DNA of 64,000 nt from Erigeron canadensis (lineage: Eukaryota > Streptophyta > Magnoliopsida > Asterales > Asteraceae): positions 39,786,645 through 39,850,644 of the forward strand of contig NC_057763.1 in assembly GCF_010389155.1 (NCBI RefSeq). Reading direction: 5' to 3'. The notes under the pieces were generated by a model. That model worked only from the letters and a program-made list of their open reading frames with translations, was not told where the DNA came from and searched no databases. The position numbers and the translations under genes are program-made. Below, one piece after another: positions 51,450 to 64,000 of this stretch (position 1 is its first letter; every line of letters begins with the position of its first letter).

Positions 51450-52319
51450 TATAAATATTAATGAATAATAGGAAAAAGGTAGTTTGGGTAAACCAAATAT
51501 TTTTCAAATGAGAGGAAATCTTATACTTAATAATCTAGTATATAAAAAAGGAGAAGATATATTAAAGTAAAAATAGTTTAAACGATGAACTAAGAAACAA
51601 AATGTTGAGAAAGAAAAAAAAGTTATAATTCACGTATATGAAGACCTATGCCAACAAATGAGAGAGTTAATTTCTATCTTTCTTTTTTTCTTTTTTCTTT
51701 TCTTTGAACAGAGAAATTAAATAACGTTCAATTCAATAAAAATGAGTTAAACGTGTAAGAATAAAAGTTAGAGCAACGTATTTATATTATTTTTACAAGT
51801 GTTAAAAGAGTATTTTTGATCATAAAAAGCTTATAGTTTTTATAGACTTTCATTAATTTTTAAACTCAATATATTTAACAAAAAATAAAATTTCTAATGA
51901 AGAAATTACTTGTAGATTTTAACCGGTAAATAACTTTAAACTATATTAATGTGTTAAATAATTGGGAAAAAAAACTCTAAGCGATTTGTGGTGGTTTTTT
52001 TTGGATCTCCCAATAATTATAAAACATGGTATGAAAAGATTTTTTAAAAAAAGGCTAAACCCTTAGATGAATTTTTTTATTGAATTATGACCTTAGGATC
52101 AAAAGCTGACATCATATACCTTAATTAGCATACTTTAGTAATTTAATAATTAATTAATACTTTATAACTAATAATGAAAATAACTTATGCATATACTGGA
52201 CCATCTCAATTTCTTCAATATTCTTTTACTTAATTGAAATGTCCTTTAACACATATATTATAAAAATTCAATTCATTCATATCTCCTACTCATAACACAT
52301 ATATATATAGGGACTATAA

Positions 52320-53633
52320 ATTTTTTTTTTTAGCGAAATAGTCATGTTTCATCCCTGTGGTTCAATAAACTCATGGATTGTCCTTTATAGGAAAAAAAGC
52401 TTCACGTTTTGTCCTTTGACTATTTGACCGTCAACCCGCCTTTGTTAACCCCCCACGTGCCCCCCACGTGAAGGGTAGTCATGTCTTTTCCCTACCCATT
52501 CTTTGACTGTATCTATTTCTTCTCTCTTTTAGATATATAAACATGTATCTGAAAATCTATATATAAACATATACAAACTCAAACATATATTTAGAAATCT
52601 ATATACATAAACATATATATGTAGAGATACACACACTCAAAAACAGATCTGAAAATTACATGTATTCATCATAAAAAACAAACTCAAATCTACGATTTAG
52701 TCACGACCGGAAAAAAAACCTACGGTCGAAAATTTTGAACTAGTGGCCGGAAATTTGAACTACTGGTTGGGAACCGAACTAGTGGCTAGGAAAGTGATCC
52801 CAAATACGTTGGTGTATAGATCTGGATTATGCGCGGTTGTAGATTCAAGGGCAGAAGGTGATGATAGCGGCGTTAATATGCACTGATGGTGGTGTAGTTT
52901 TGGATTGCGGTGATGGCACTTGAGGAGGGACCGATTAATCATAGATCTATACATATATGTGTATGAAAAGCATAGATCTAAGTCTATATTTATGGAAATA
53001 TAATTCTATTGCCGCCAACTGCATTTTTCCAGCAAAAATGACTACAAATGGTGGTGGCCTTCTGCGTTTTTCCAACCACTGCTATTTTTTGGCCACTTTA
53101 TATAGTGGCCACTGTATTTCCGGCCAAAATGACTACTAAAACGACAACCACTTCAACCGCCACTGCTTCTATATATGGGGCACAACCATTTTGACAACCA
53201 CTTGTATATTTTTTTGTTTAGTTTTTCTTGTTTAGCTTTATTTTTTTTTAGTATGTGTTTTAATTTGGTTGTTGGTTGAATTTTAAGCGAAAGAACTAAA
53301 AACCAGTTATGTGTTATATGACGTAGAGAATCAGATCGAATATTTATGAATCCAAAAGTATGTTCATGAATTTTTGTAGGAAAAGATGGTATATTTCTGG
53401 GTTAATGAAGAACAGAAAAGAAGAATAAGGAAGAAGATGAGGGAAAAGACATGACTACCCCTCACGTGGGGGGCACGTGGGGGGTTAACGAAGGCGGGTT
53501 GACGGTCAAATAGTCATAGGACGAAACGTGAAGTTTTTTTTTCCTATAAAGGACGATCCATGAGGTTATTGAACCACAAGGATGAAACGTGACTATTTCG
53601 CTAAACCACAAGGACGATTTATGTCGTTTACTC
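52320..53633. mobile_element. Non-autonomous element with 160-bp inverted repeats (MULE-like)
   Basis: 52330-52493 is mirrored by 53441-53604 with high similarity, including CACGTGGGGGGCACGTGGGG-type sequence and a TTAGCGAAATAGTCA end. The right end continues outward to about 53633, but the left outer end has decayed into a T run. TIRs this long suggest Mutator-like transposons. The 950-bp interior shows no transposase. Confidence 0.65.
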
Positions 53634-54933
53634 AAATGATTATTTGAGATATACAGAAGTAAAATCAGATATGCTGATTCATGTGTTTCACGCAGGACTG
53701 GAAATCAACATGATTTCCCGATTTCATCAGTGCTTCAAATCTTGTTATGAATAATTTAAGGTATGTGCTATTATTAAAGATTTTTATTTTTTCTCTTTAT
53801 AATATTTAGCAAATATTCAGTTTTTTTCTTTTTAGGGTTCTTTTAGTTTTATACAAGCATAGTGGCTATGCGTTGCAGTGACTAGAAGGTGATGGCAATA
53901 TAAAATGGAAGCGGGGTGGAGATCGAAGGAGGCGGTGGAGAAGGAGGGCGGCGGCGGAGGGTGATAGAGGTCGATGAGAGTGTGTAATGATTAGAAATAA
54001 TAGAGGAAAAGAGAGTAAATAATGGTTTTATATTTAAGTAGGGTATTTTGGTAAGAAAAAAAATGCTGAATTTTAAGAAATTCAATACACTTTATAAGAG
54101 GTATAGATATAGATATATTTTTATTTTTATTGTATATATAATTTTTGTATTGTATTTGTATATATATTTGTATTTTGTATTTTTACTTTTGTTAATATAT
54201 ATATATCTAAAAGTTGGCTCATGGTGGTTATTATGATACTTAATAAGAATTAATAAGGGTTAATTATTTGATATGGTTTTGTTTATTTCTTTATTATTAT
54301 GTATTATACATATAATTAGTTGAAGGTGTTGTATTTGGATAGACATACACGAACCGACTTTTCAATAATAAGAAAAAGTCCATCATCCAATTTATTGCCC
54401 ATAACCCATTCATCCATTTGTTAGCCGTGCCCAACCCAAACAAGATTGCTGCCGATGTTTTTTTTCTTTAAAAACAAAAAACCTTTTTATTTCATTTTTC
54501 TTTGTTCAGCTTCATTAGAATTAAAAAAAAAAAAAAACCCTTTCATCTCCTCATCTTCTGTTTCCTTCATCGGGTGTCCGATCAATATCAATAGGATTAT
54601 TAGAGTACTTAATAAGTTAGGGCTTCAAAAGCGATTGATTGAATTGGAAAATATGTCTTCTTCGGGTGGTGGTGACGGTGGTATGATATTATTATGAAGA
54701 TGAGGATGAACAAAAAGATACTTTGTATCAGAACTTGATTCACATCGAACCATGATTGATTTGTTTGGTCGTCAAAGTATTCGAGTTTCCTGGTGCTCAT
54801 TGTTACGATCTCGAGGTATATCCCCTTTGTCTCGGTTTTGATGCTTTTATATATGTTTGGCTTAATAAACAATCATGCTTCACCGCCACCACCACCACCA
54901 CCATTACCATCAACAGTGACAATAAACCCATTA

Positions 54934-55062
54934 GCATCATTGTATGTAGGTGACTTGCACCCCATAATTGATCATTTACAACTAACCAATCTTCTCTCAG
55001 GTTACAAGACTTTATCATCCGATCGTGTTTGTCGTCTACCAGGGAATGATTTTATAGAAGGT
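54934..55062 (+). pseudogene. RRM fragment, poly(A)-binding-protein-like
   Basis: Reads ASLYVGDLHPIIDHLQLTNL then VCR. ASLYVGDL is the RNP2 strand typical of the first RRM of poly(A)-binding proteins, and the spacing to VCR also fits. The rest of the RRM and the other domains are missing. It is open for only about 40 residues, so it is a fragment and not a working gene. Confidence 0.4.
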
Positions 55063-56274
55063 TGTATTTCATATATTTTCGTCTAAATGCAGTTCCTTTT
55101 GGCCATAAAGTGATCTATAATATGTAAAAAAAAATAGATATTTGCTTTTCGCATGACAACATGGTTGACCAGCTTCGTTAGGTCTACTTTGTAGCCTTTT
55201 TTGTTTATGTTTGTATCTTTTTATGTGTATCTTTCGTTCACCTATCAAAGTTACTACTATAATTGTAGGTGGATTGTTAGACATATGTTTGAAGAAGAAT
55301 ATCCCAGTTTGACCCAGTTGATCGGTTGCCCAACAAACAGTTTGGTGTCTCATCTATCTAAGAAGGTCAGGTATATATACATTTTAAATTTGTTATGTGT
55401 GTGTGTATATATATATAGTGGAACAGAGAGTACGTAAGTGTTTTGATGGTGCCAATCGGAATTGATGCTTCCATTGGTGGCTATGTTGGTGAGACTTTAC
55501 CCATTGCTCGAACATTTGAGTTATTTATTGCTCATGTGATTGACATTTTGTTTTTTAAATCATGCCTCTGTCTTTAGATTCCATTGAGCAAGTAAAATTA
55601 GGACTAATAAGTAATAAGTAGGCAAATCAGTTCTTGGAAGCCTATGAAACGTTTGAATGCATGTCTGCAGGTTGGAGGGCTAGCTGATCGTGAGACTACG
55701 TGTGGCATGCATAACGTCCATCTTGGAAGGGTAAAATTTTGACATTATAGTAAGTTTTTCTTCTAAGTATTGAACAAGGGTAGAAAAATTCCACAGCTAG
55801 GTAACAACAAAAGCCACAATCCGGCTACTGAGGTGTTATTTTGGATGGGTTATGTATCACTTTTTTAGTATTAGATTGTGAACGGTTGTGTGCTATACTA
55901 TATTGATACAAATAAAGACATTTGGAAATTTGATGGAAATTATAGTGGAAATGAGATGGTGGATTGGTAGACGTCTATTGTCATATACTCATATTTAATA
56001 ACACAAACAAATAAAGAGCTAGAGAATAATCAAAGCCACACACAAACATACACACATAGATAGTCAGATTAAGAAGAGTCAACCAAACACCTGGCACATC
56101 ACCATCCTCTTTTCTTATGATTATTATCATTTGGTAATGACTGATTACTATTTATGGATCATGTTGGGCTAACGAAATAGTCCCACAAGAAAAATTAGGA
56201 ATACCTTTTTTTGGTTGATCTTTTGCATTCGGTTTATGAGAAATTAAAGAGGCCAAATTTTGGAAGAATGAAGG

Positions 56275-56297
56275 GTTTTATATAATAGTATAGATGA
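56275..56297 (-). mobile_element. Helitron-like 5' terminus (minus strand)
   Basis: On the minus strand the sequence TCTATACTATTATATAAAAC follows an A, close to the 5' end of the 31.0-kb element. The matching 3' end was not found with confidence. Confidence 0.3.
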
Positions 56298-58779
56298 TTG
56301 ACGTTTAGTAGGATTTGCAGATTGCATGATTACTGATGCTGATTTTTGATTATTAAATTGAACTTCACGGACTCAATTTGTAATAAGAAATTATTTCGAA
56401 GAATAGGTGCGTCGAGTTATTTGACTTAATATGCATTAAGTTTCCTAAACATAAATTGGCCACTTCTCATTAGAAATAAACTGAAATTTATGATGGTGTT
56501 TTCATGGTGAATATATTTGCCATCTAAGCCGAATAAATGTCATATAAGTACCAAATCTGCATCTTGACTAAGCTAGAGAGGGAGATTGAATTCTACACCT
56601 ATAATTCAGTTTACTTATCACTACAATTTTATTTGACCTTTTGTTTTTTTATTTTATTTTATTTTACCTGATCATTAGTAAATGGGTCAAAAACGCCACG
56701 TTTTCCCTATAGTTATTAACTTGAATCACTTGAGACAGATCTGGTGGGTTACACATTTTATTTATTTATAGTATGGTTATTAGCTTAACTCTGGTATTTG
56801 AAATATATTTTTGTTTCTAAGCTGGTATTTTGGCTGGAGATGTGAGTAACATTGTTCAATTAAGCTTGACACAATCATCCATTGTTCTATCACTTGACAC
56901 TATTATCGCAAAAGAACAAAAGGTTATAGTCACATCTTACATTCTTACTAACTGTTTATGCAAGTATTCTTGACCCTGCTACATAAGGAATTTGATCTAT
57001 GACTGCTACAATTGTGACACTTTTGTTCTTTCGGGTTACTATATAGAATGGCCTTTTCCCCAACAAGGTGAGCGCACACTTATATTATGTGGCTCTCATT
57101 TCATTTTCTATGCCGAAACTATGGCCACTAAATGGTTTTCACAAGGTCTTCCTAATTGGTTGTCTCATAAATAAAGTGATCCATTGCTAATAATATTGCT
57201 TTTACATATACAGGGTTGCCGGTAACTTATTTTAACCTGGGAAGTCCAAGGGGTTGTGGGATCATGCAATTGGTTCTTCGACGTGGTAAGAGAACAAGAA
57301 CAAATATGTTTTCTTTTAGAATCCTTTCATTTCCATTTTAAATGGAAATAAACTTCGAGTTTATCAATGTGCCCTTTTTTTGTATTTGCTTACATGTCCG
57401 TGCCGCCTTTTGACTTTAATACAAGATCTGATCAGTAATGATAAATTGATAATTCAGTTGCACATATGAAGGCTGCTGCATAGGCTTTAGCAACTAAGCA
57501 AAAGGTAGTTTGCTACCTACCTCATGAGTTTGCATTTAGCATTAAACATTTAAACCTCATTTGATTGGCAATTTGGTATCTTTGAATTTTTTTTAAGAGG
57601 TTTGGTGCATCTGTTGAGTTGTATTTTAAAATACCTTGGGCTATTAAAGTTATATAAGTTAAAACAAACTATTAGCGTATTGCAAATGCATACAAACTAC
57701 ATTAGCTTATTGCAAAAATGTATTAGTGTGATGTTTAAAGCCACTTATACTGTCTTTATCTTAGATATGGGCTAAGTATTCGACACGTGGGCTCTTAGAC
57801 TTTTAAGGGGGGTTATAGGTGTGTCGCGCTGATTAGTTTAGTTTGTGGGGTTGGTAACAGAACTTGAAAAGTGAAACATAGTTGGGCGCAATGGATGTGT
57901 GACTGAAGGAGCTGTGCGTTATTTAATTCCCTAGCAGGTGGCTCGGTGTTTTGATTGAACTAAATAATATGTCTTATGGTTTGCTTCGTGTCCCACATAG
58001 GTTTTGTTCATCTTGGGACCTTTCTTTACACCTCACTCTTTCCTCTCTCCCAGTTGGCATTAAGTCGTTGATCATACTGCTGTCCAAATATAAACGCCTA
58101 TTACTGGGCAAAAATGGACAACTAAATAATGTCGGTATATTGGTATATAAAATAATGCATTCGCCAAAAAGGAATTAGTCCATCATACATTGCAATTGTG
58201 TTCATGTAAGCTCTTTCAAATATAAAATGGATGCTAACATGAAAGGTTTGATATTTCAGGTAGAACAAAAACTATTAGTCGTGGATTTCCAGACTGCCAA
58301 CAAATGGATACATAGTGGTTGAACAAGGCCGATAGAGACACAATTCGTCCTTCAATCATGGATGAGAGGATGTATCTTCAGCCTTATGTTGAGATCCATA
58401 TTACCATGACTTATGGACAATATCCTTAGAGATGGGTACTATTATGACAACACTTACATGTGTTGTTGGTGAAGAAGGAGAATCAGAGTTCAACCCGATT
58501 GTGATTTAGTATGGAACCGACAATTGGGACAAACAATAAAAGAATGGTCTTTTAGTTACCATGATCAATATAACCATGAATCAAGTTTGTTCACCCTTGA
58601 CTTTACTATGATTTTGTATTATTATATGTGACTCATATTTTGGTCTCCTGTGTACTTGACTAAAGTCAGAATTATTATGCTACAAGCAACTGTGCAGGTT
58701 TTAAACAGGAATTGCATCACGACAAAACATCGTCACATAATACTTGACAACCGTCACAAAAGACGTCAAACAAATCAAC

Positions 58780-58815
58780 ATGCCCGGCCGTGCATCGTAC
58801 GGGCCTTCACCCTAG
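58780..58815 (+). mobile_element. Helitron-like 3' terminus
   Basis: A palindrome (CCGTGCATCGTACGG) is followed by a short spacer and CTAG (58812-58815) then T. This is the canonical Helitron 3' layout. The 5' end is not placed, so the element's extent is open. Confidence 0.5.
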
Positions 58816-59159
58816 TATCAATCAAATAATGATGTCTTTCTTGAATAAAAAGAAAATATGTAGTTATAGTAATTAGTAATGACATACATATCTTTATAAC
58901 AAATTTTGGAAAAAATTTGATTGTCAATTTTGACTTTCAATCTCCATCCTTTTTTAAAAAATCTTGAATTTTTTTACAATATTTTGATAATTAAGACACC
59001 CAATGTTCTAAAAAAGATTAAGACACCCAAGTTCAACCTACTCATCGCTACCTATATATTTGACGGGAATTTGTTAGTTCAATCACAAACACTGCAACTA
59101 TTTCCTTTACCCATAAATTGCTATTTTGATAAATTGATTCATACTCTCGGTTTGAACTC

Positions 59160-59575
59160 ATGGCTGATCAGATGATTTATGACAACGTTGTCGATGTTGA
59201 TGCTAGCAAGGAGTCGTGGAATATTAAGGGTTAAGGTGCTTTTATTGTGAAACAGACTAACAAAAATAATCCTAATGTAGTGTCCAGCCTTGACATGATA
59301 TTGATGGATCAACAGGTATTTTTTTTGGTTGTATAAAAAATGTGTTTTATATAAGCATTTTATCTACTGTACTTATTATTGTGTTGTTTTTATTGTTTTG
59401 GGTATGTAATTGAAAAATAAGAGTACCAAGATTCATGCTACAATGAAAAAGAAGCGACTTTGACAATGTCCTTGAAGAAGGAGCTGTCAGGGTCAATTAT
59501 ACAACAACACCATCTCGATCCGCCGCTTTCCATCGATGCGGTGGAATTCCAATTATCTTTTGGTAATAATTTTTT
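59160..59575 (+). pseudogene. RPA1-like OB-fold (DUF223) remnant
   Basis: ATG 59160 opens MADQMIYDNVVDVDASKESW, a start very like plant replication protein A-like/DUF223 ORFs. A stop at 59232-59234 breaks it, followed by NPNVVSSLDMILMDQQ, an intron-like gap, and after a shift KIHATMKKK and LEEGAVRV. Such RPA-like genes often accompany autonomous plant Helitrons, and Helitron-like 3' termini lie on either side (58815 and 61160). It is not functional. Confidence 0.6.
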
Positions 59576-61156
59576 CAACAGTGGCATAAAGGTTATATAG
59601 TTATTTTCTTGCAATTTACTGCAATTGATAACAAACATTACTCGTATAATAAAAAGGTTATATGAAGAACATACTGTCAAATAAAAGGTTTGAAGATCAT
59701 TTATTTTTTTCCCTACAATTATTATGAACATGTCAATAAGGTTGGTTAATTGTAGATAATTCTTATTAGTAATTTGGCCGTATCAGTAAGTTTGTTTATG
59801 TGAGTAGTTTTGGTCATTAGAGTATCACAAGATTATAGTTCTCATTGGTGGGTATACCCGTGAATACAAGGTAATAATAGTTGTTAGTAGTTTTGGTCAT
59901 TAGAGTATTACTGGATTAAAGCCTGGTCATGATGGTGCAAGGCCTCTAATGACAACTGCTTTAGATAGGTAATAGGTTAATAGAACAGGGAGCTCTAGGA
60001 CGAGGCGGCAGGGAAAAGTGGAAGTCATTTGATGCAGGTGAAGGTAATTTCAATAGCTCAACATATCAGTTTTGGAATTCTAGCACACATGGGAAAGTGA
60101 AGTGTTTTATATTTGCTATAGATGATTAGCTTTTGTTGCGTTTGCCATATAGAGTGGCAAGTCCCGTTGCAACACGCGTGTAGGTAAATTGATACAATAT
60201 ACATATATCTGTTTGTTTTGTGTATAGAAGATCGTCAGTAACAGTTATAGATATTGGCCGACTTACATGAAGAAGAAACAGTCTCCACTTATTACAGCTT
60301 TTCAGGTACAAATTTAATCTTATGCGAGTATTGTGTTTATAAACATATATAGTATAACAAGTAGGGATTTTACAATTGAAGGATTTGATGGCAGTGTAAT
60401 AAGCTTCCGGTAGTAATTGACACGTGACACATGCTGCTCAAAAACGATTATTTAGAAGACCTGCAAGAAAACTTTGTGCAGAAAAGGAACTTGAATAGTC
60501 CAAAACGATGCGTATTATTTTCAACCCCTTTACTAATATCCAAGGTTATAGTTACGTGCTTATGTCCTATGATCTCTTATATCATGTGAAACACCCATTC
60601 CATATGTCATTTCATTTGATTACACGATTGATATGGAAAAAGTCTAAATGTCCATGTTTTGTGCAGGAGGGTGTGTTTCTTCCATTGGAACCAGAACTTG
60701 ATAGTTTACTTGATAATTAACGGATGCAGAATTCATAACTTCACATTGAGCAGATTTGGGATACTACATGATTCTTTAACCTACTTAAGAAAAAAACTCT
60801 TTTGTGATTGTGTATTTGTGTTGGTCGATAAAATCACACCATACAGTTATTATTTTCATTTATTTACATTTTTATATAAACTGAGTATTCAATACAGATT
60901 AAATCTTATATGATTTTTTAAATTGTCTACGAAATTTTTTTAGAGATTTGTTTATGTATAAATATTTGGTTTGTTTTTTACTATTTTTGTAATGATCATT
61001 TTGTAATTGATTCTAATTTAATTAACATTTCATCTTTCTATATAGTTTTAAAACAATAGACAAGAATTTCATAATCTATATATTTGACCTTACGTAACCA
61101 ATGTATTCATCCAAAAAAGTGGTTATAAAATTCCGTCACAACGCGCGAGTACTATA
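59576..61156. other. Non-coding stretch between RPA remnant and MSL gene
   Basis: No gene recognised. The short open frames here (60.5-60.9 kb) have no family signature. The sequence may be the rest of a decayed Helitron-like element. Confidence 0.4.
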
Positions 61157-61160
61157 CTCG
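61133..61160 (+). mobile_element. Helitron-like 3' terminus of the CTCG type
   Basis: CACAACGCGCGAGTACTATA followed by CTCG and T matches the 3' end of the 31.0- and 51.0-kb elements (CAACGCGCGGGTAC..CTCG, T). It lies about 1.6 kb downstream of the RPA remnant. Confidence 0.45.
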
Positions 61161-61228
61161 TATATATAATTAACTAATACAACTTTCAATAGCTCGTATA
61201 TATAATTAACTAATACAACTTTCAATAG
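61157..61228 (+). repeat. Perfect 36-bp tandem duplication
   Basis: Two identical 36-bp units, 61157-61192 and 61193-61228, each starting CTCGTATATATAATTAAC. The first unit begins exactly at the CTCG of the Helitron-like terminus. Confidence 0.85.
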
Positions 61229-61654
61229 CTCATAATGTGACATTATTTATTTAACTTTTTAAACCTCTTACTTTTTAATGTGTTTCCGCGTATTACACGG
61301 GTTAATAATCTTTTTAAAAATAAAATAAAAATATATTTATATAACATTAAAGTCGTACAATTTAAAATTAAGTAGTTGCAAATTGAGTCAAACATGTATA
61401 TTAAAAGTCATCAAAAGTTACAAAATTAGTCAAAGAAAAAATTAATTTTGTAACAGTAACATTCTAGAGTGGCTATATTCGGAAGGTCAGTAGTTGACTC
61501 CGTAATTAGTGGGACGCTCCCTCGTCAGTTTACAACTTTACATAATATATACTACTCGATATGTAGTATATATATCACATACAATATTGACAATCTACAA
61601 AATTTCCCGTTGATAGAAATTAAGCCGGATAGTGATGGGTGCCCCAAAAGCTCT

Positions 61655-62512
61655 ATGTCACAGTCACAGTCGCAGCAGCAGGTTGATTACGATGAGAATG
61701 GTCGTCATTATCCTGCACAAAGGGAAATCAAGGTTCTGCGCGCTTATTTGTTTGTACTTTAATTCTATCCCCGGCCAACTTATAACAGTACTGTAACAAA
61801 CTAACTAGATGGATTTTATAAGTAGTATTCACTAGTTCACTTTATTATTAATTTGGAATAGATCGAGTTTTTTGCGTTAAGTACGTGGTTGATGTATAAC
61901 TTAATGGCAATTTTTTTTGTTTCTCAGCATCAAATTTACGGCCTTCCGAAGAGTTATATCTGGTTATGTTTAAATGTAGTAACATGGTTGTTGTTGTTGA
62001 TGATCAGTAGATCAAAAGACACGACTAATAAGGTTGTACAATATGTGGGGATTATTATTGGCCCTACATCTGTTGTTGCTACTGCATGGATGCTCAAAGC
62101 TATAGCCATGAGGCGCTTATATGCTTCATTGCTTGATAAAAGATTCTCTAAGAGGAGGATTCAAGGAAATCTCTTCCATCAATACATACTTGAAACCCTT
62201 TCAGGGAGGGAGCTTTCATCACTAGTAGTTCATAGTTGCAGCAGTGGCTCGAACGTTGTTGATCCCCATATGAAGATGATTGGAACTGCATCGCAGCCTG
62301 GCTTTTATACGCTTCCTGATAGACTCGGTGAAAGTAAAAATTTGATGAACCCCCCCGATGAACAGAACAACAACAGATATATCACCACTGTGCAAGAAGC
62401 TATGGCTGCCGGTGATCTTGTATTTACAAATGTAGCTAAACCCGGGCACATGTAAACTCTAAATTCTAGTTGTTGAAATTTCATTCCATTATTCTTGATG
62501 CATGCATGCATC

Positions 62513-62566
<54 letters not shown>

Positions 62567-63939
62567 TTATGTATATATATATATATATATATCCTTTTTT
62601 ATATGAACAAGGTACATCGAAATGGAAGATCTTTTGCGCTTTATGACCAAAGAGGAGTTGGATTTGGTGCTTCCATTGATAGGAGAGATAGACGAAAGTG
62701 GAAAGATTGACGACAAGTCCTTTCTTAATTGGGTGGTACTTACTCTGTCAAACTTTCACCACTCATTTTAAAATTATAACATTTTGCTGTCAAAATTATA
62801 TCATTCCCTTGAAATTTCATCTTGGTTTTCAGGTGAGCATGTATATGAAGAGTAAATTTCTGGGGTATTCTCTAAATGACATAGAGGAAGCCACAATGAC
62901 ATTACACAAATATGTTAATGTGCTGTTGGCAATAGTACTCTTTAACCTTTGGTTATTACTCATGCGTATTGCTACAATAAAAGTGTTGATCGTAGCTCAA
63001 TTCTTAGTTGCTGTTTTCATAAAATTTGGGTGCTCGTTTAAGTCACCATTAGACGGCATGATATTCTTGTTTCCGAGACACCCTTTTGACGTTGGTGATC
63101 GTTGTGTCATTGATGGTGTCCAGGTAGGTATCTCACTGGGCCTAATCTACCTGCAACAATTTAGTTTTAACTACAATGCCAAAGTATTCGATCTGCTTTA
63201 TTTATTCACGTTCATATATACCTATAGGTTATCGTAGAAAAAGTGAGCATTTTCACTACCATCTTCCTGAGATATGACAACGAGAAGATTTCTTATCGGA
63301 ATTCAATATTGGCTGCAAAATCCATCATCAATTTTAACCAAAGTCCAGAAATGACGGATACTGTGGAGGTTGATTTAGAGGCTTCAGTTGAGAACATTTC
63401 AGCTTTAGAAGCTAACATTAAAATGTATGCCGACTTATTCTATTTCTCTATGTGACATTAGTATTGCTTTCATTTAAATTTGGCTACCCTCTTGCTTCAA
63501 GACACTTAAATTATTTCTGCTATTACCCGGGACTAGATATCTATGTATTTATGTAATTTTGAGGGATGACAATGAGGGCAGGAACAAACTTAACTTTGCT
63601 TGTTATCGACAATTAGTGTTCCTTCTGAGTAAACTCAATATTAGGCTTGATATAGGTGAAACATTATATTATTCTCAATATATTAACAGTGTGGTTTTAT
63701 TTCCCATCAGGTACACAGACAGTAAGCCTCACTTATGGCAACTAAATCACAGAGTTCAGGTTAGGGAGATCGAAGATGTGAACAATATGAAAATCAGGCT
63801 GTGCGTAACTCATTTGATAAACTTTCAGTATTATAAAGAGAAAAGCGATATAAGATCAAACCTGGTGCTGGAGCTAATTAACATCTTCCAACAACTTGGA
63901 ATAAAAAAGTATCACATTTTCCCCCCCAACAAGTTCTGA
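61655..63939 (+). CDS. MscS-like (MSL10-type) mechanosensitive channel, short N-terminus
   Basis: Six exons (61655-61732, 61928-62451, 62612-62735, 62833-63123, 63228-63424, 63711-63939) join in frame with GT-AG introns to 480 residues. MSL proteins are tension-gated channels of plant membranes. Exon 2 onward follows MSL8/9/10-type proteins: hydrophobic segments near 35-53 and 62-83, QYILETLSG, an EF-hand-like linker, then TM segments near 269-287 and 291-309, the second being the pore helix. HPFDVGDRCVIDGVQ (325-339) and the C-terminal beta domain are intact. The usual long N-terminus and the first two TMs are missing; exon 1 gives only 26 Gln-rich residues and is the weakest part. FLFPR precedes HPFDVGD where relatives usually have FLFVM, and K306 sits in the pore helix. 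It could be a 5'-truncated copy or have an unseen upstream exon. Confidence 0.75.
62516..62592 (+). repeat. (ATT)n and (AT)n microsatellites in an MSL intron
   Basis: About 40 bp of TTA repeats followed by about 22 bp of AT, in the 160-bp intron between exons 2 and 3. Expansion could lengthen this short intron. Confidence 0.85.
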
Positions 63940-64000
63940 TTAGCTACATCCCTTGCGTCTGCGTCACCATTGGCCACGGACCCGTGCCTTTAAGTTGTCA

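Larger units (their letters stand above)
54420..58779. other. Patchwork of short exon-like pieces, origin unclear
   Basis: Several short in-frame segments look protein-like but do not assemble into a gene: an RRM-like piece near 54.94 kb, VPIGIDASIGGYVGETLPIA near 55.45 kb, VGGLADRETTCGMHNVHLGR near 55.67 kb, SGYYIEWPFPQQ near 57.03 kb, GLPVTYFNLGSPRGCGIM near 57.22 kb and ADRDTIRPSIMDERMYLQ near 58.33 kb. Stops and shifts separate them. The stretch ends at a Helitron-like 3' terminus, so capture of gene fragments is one explanation and a decayed local gene another. Apart from the RRM I recognise no family. Confidence 0.35.

Overview
This window looks like about 64 kb of a eudicot plant nuclear genome. 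It is AT-rich and contains intron-split genes with plant family signatures: a 193-residue SAR1 GTPase, a plant-type MSH6 with an N-terminal Tudor domain, a RING-CH/DUF3675 E3 ligase and an MSL-type mechanosensitive channel. Most of the rest is transposon-derived. An asterid or Asteraceae origin would fit the repeat style, but that is a guess and nothing in the sequence proves it.

Layout. 1-7.3 kb is intergenic and holds a Helitron-like element and a broken PIF/Harbinger transposase. 7.35-10.9 kb (+) is SAR1. 10.9-19.7 kb is intergenic, with a pair of inverted LTR-like repeats, a 358-bp hairpin, a tRNA-derived repeat and small MITEs. 19.7-24.8 kb (+) is a RING-CH membrane E3 ligase with a Tourist-type MITE in intron 2. 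25.25-33.35 kb (-) is a complete MSH6 of 21 coding exons, convergent with the E3 gene and with E2F-type sites upstream of its ATG. 33.6-61.6 kb is a transposon nest: TIR elements, MITEs, Helitron-like termini, two large LTR-type insertions each with a perfect 5-bp target duplication, a TFIIB-like (PTF2/BRF-type) pseudogene fragment, an RRM fragment and an RPA/DUF223 remnant. 61.65-63.94 kb (+) is an MSL-type gene with a full MscS core but without the usual long N-terminus.

The intact genes are unrelated housekeeping functions: COPII vesicle budding, ubiquitination at membranes, mismatch repair and membrane tension sensing. They show no operon-like or cluster logic. I found no previously undescribed gene system. 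The less ordinary observations are two consecutive GC-AG introns in MSH6, a Helitron-like family with an unusual CTCG end (one copy inside an MSH6 intron), an LTR insertion whose empty site can be rebuilt from a neighbouring copy, and the shortened MSL channel gene. Exon boundaries were set by hand from splice sites, reading frame and family similarity. No searches were run.
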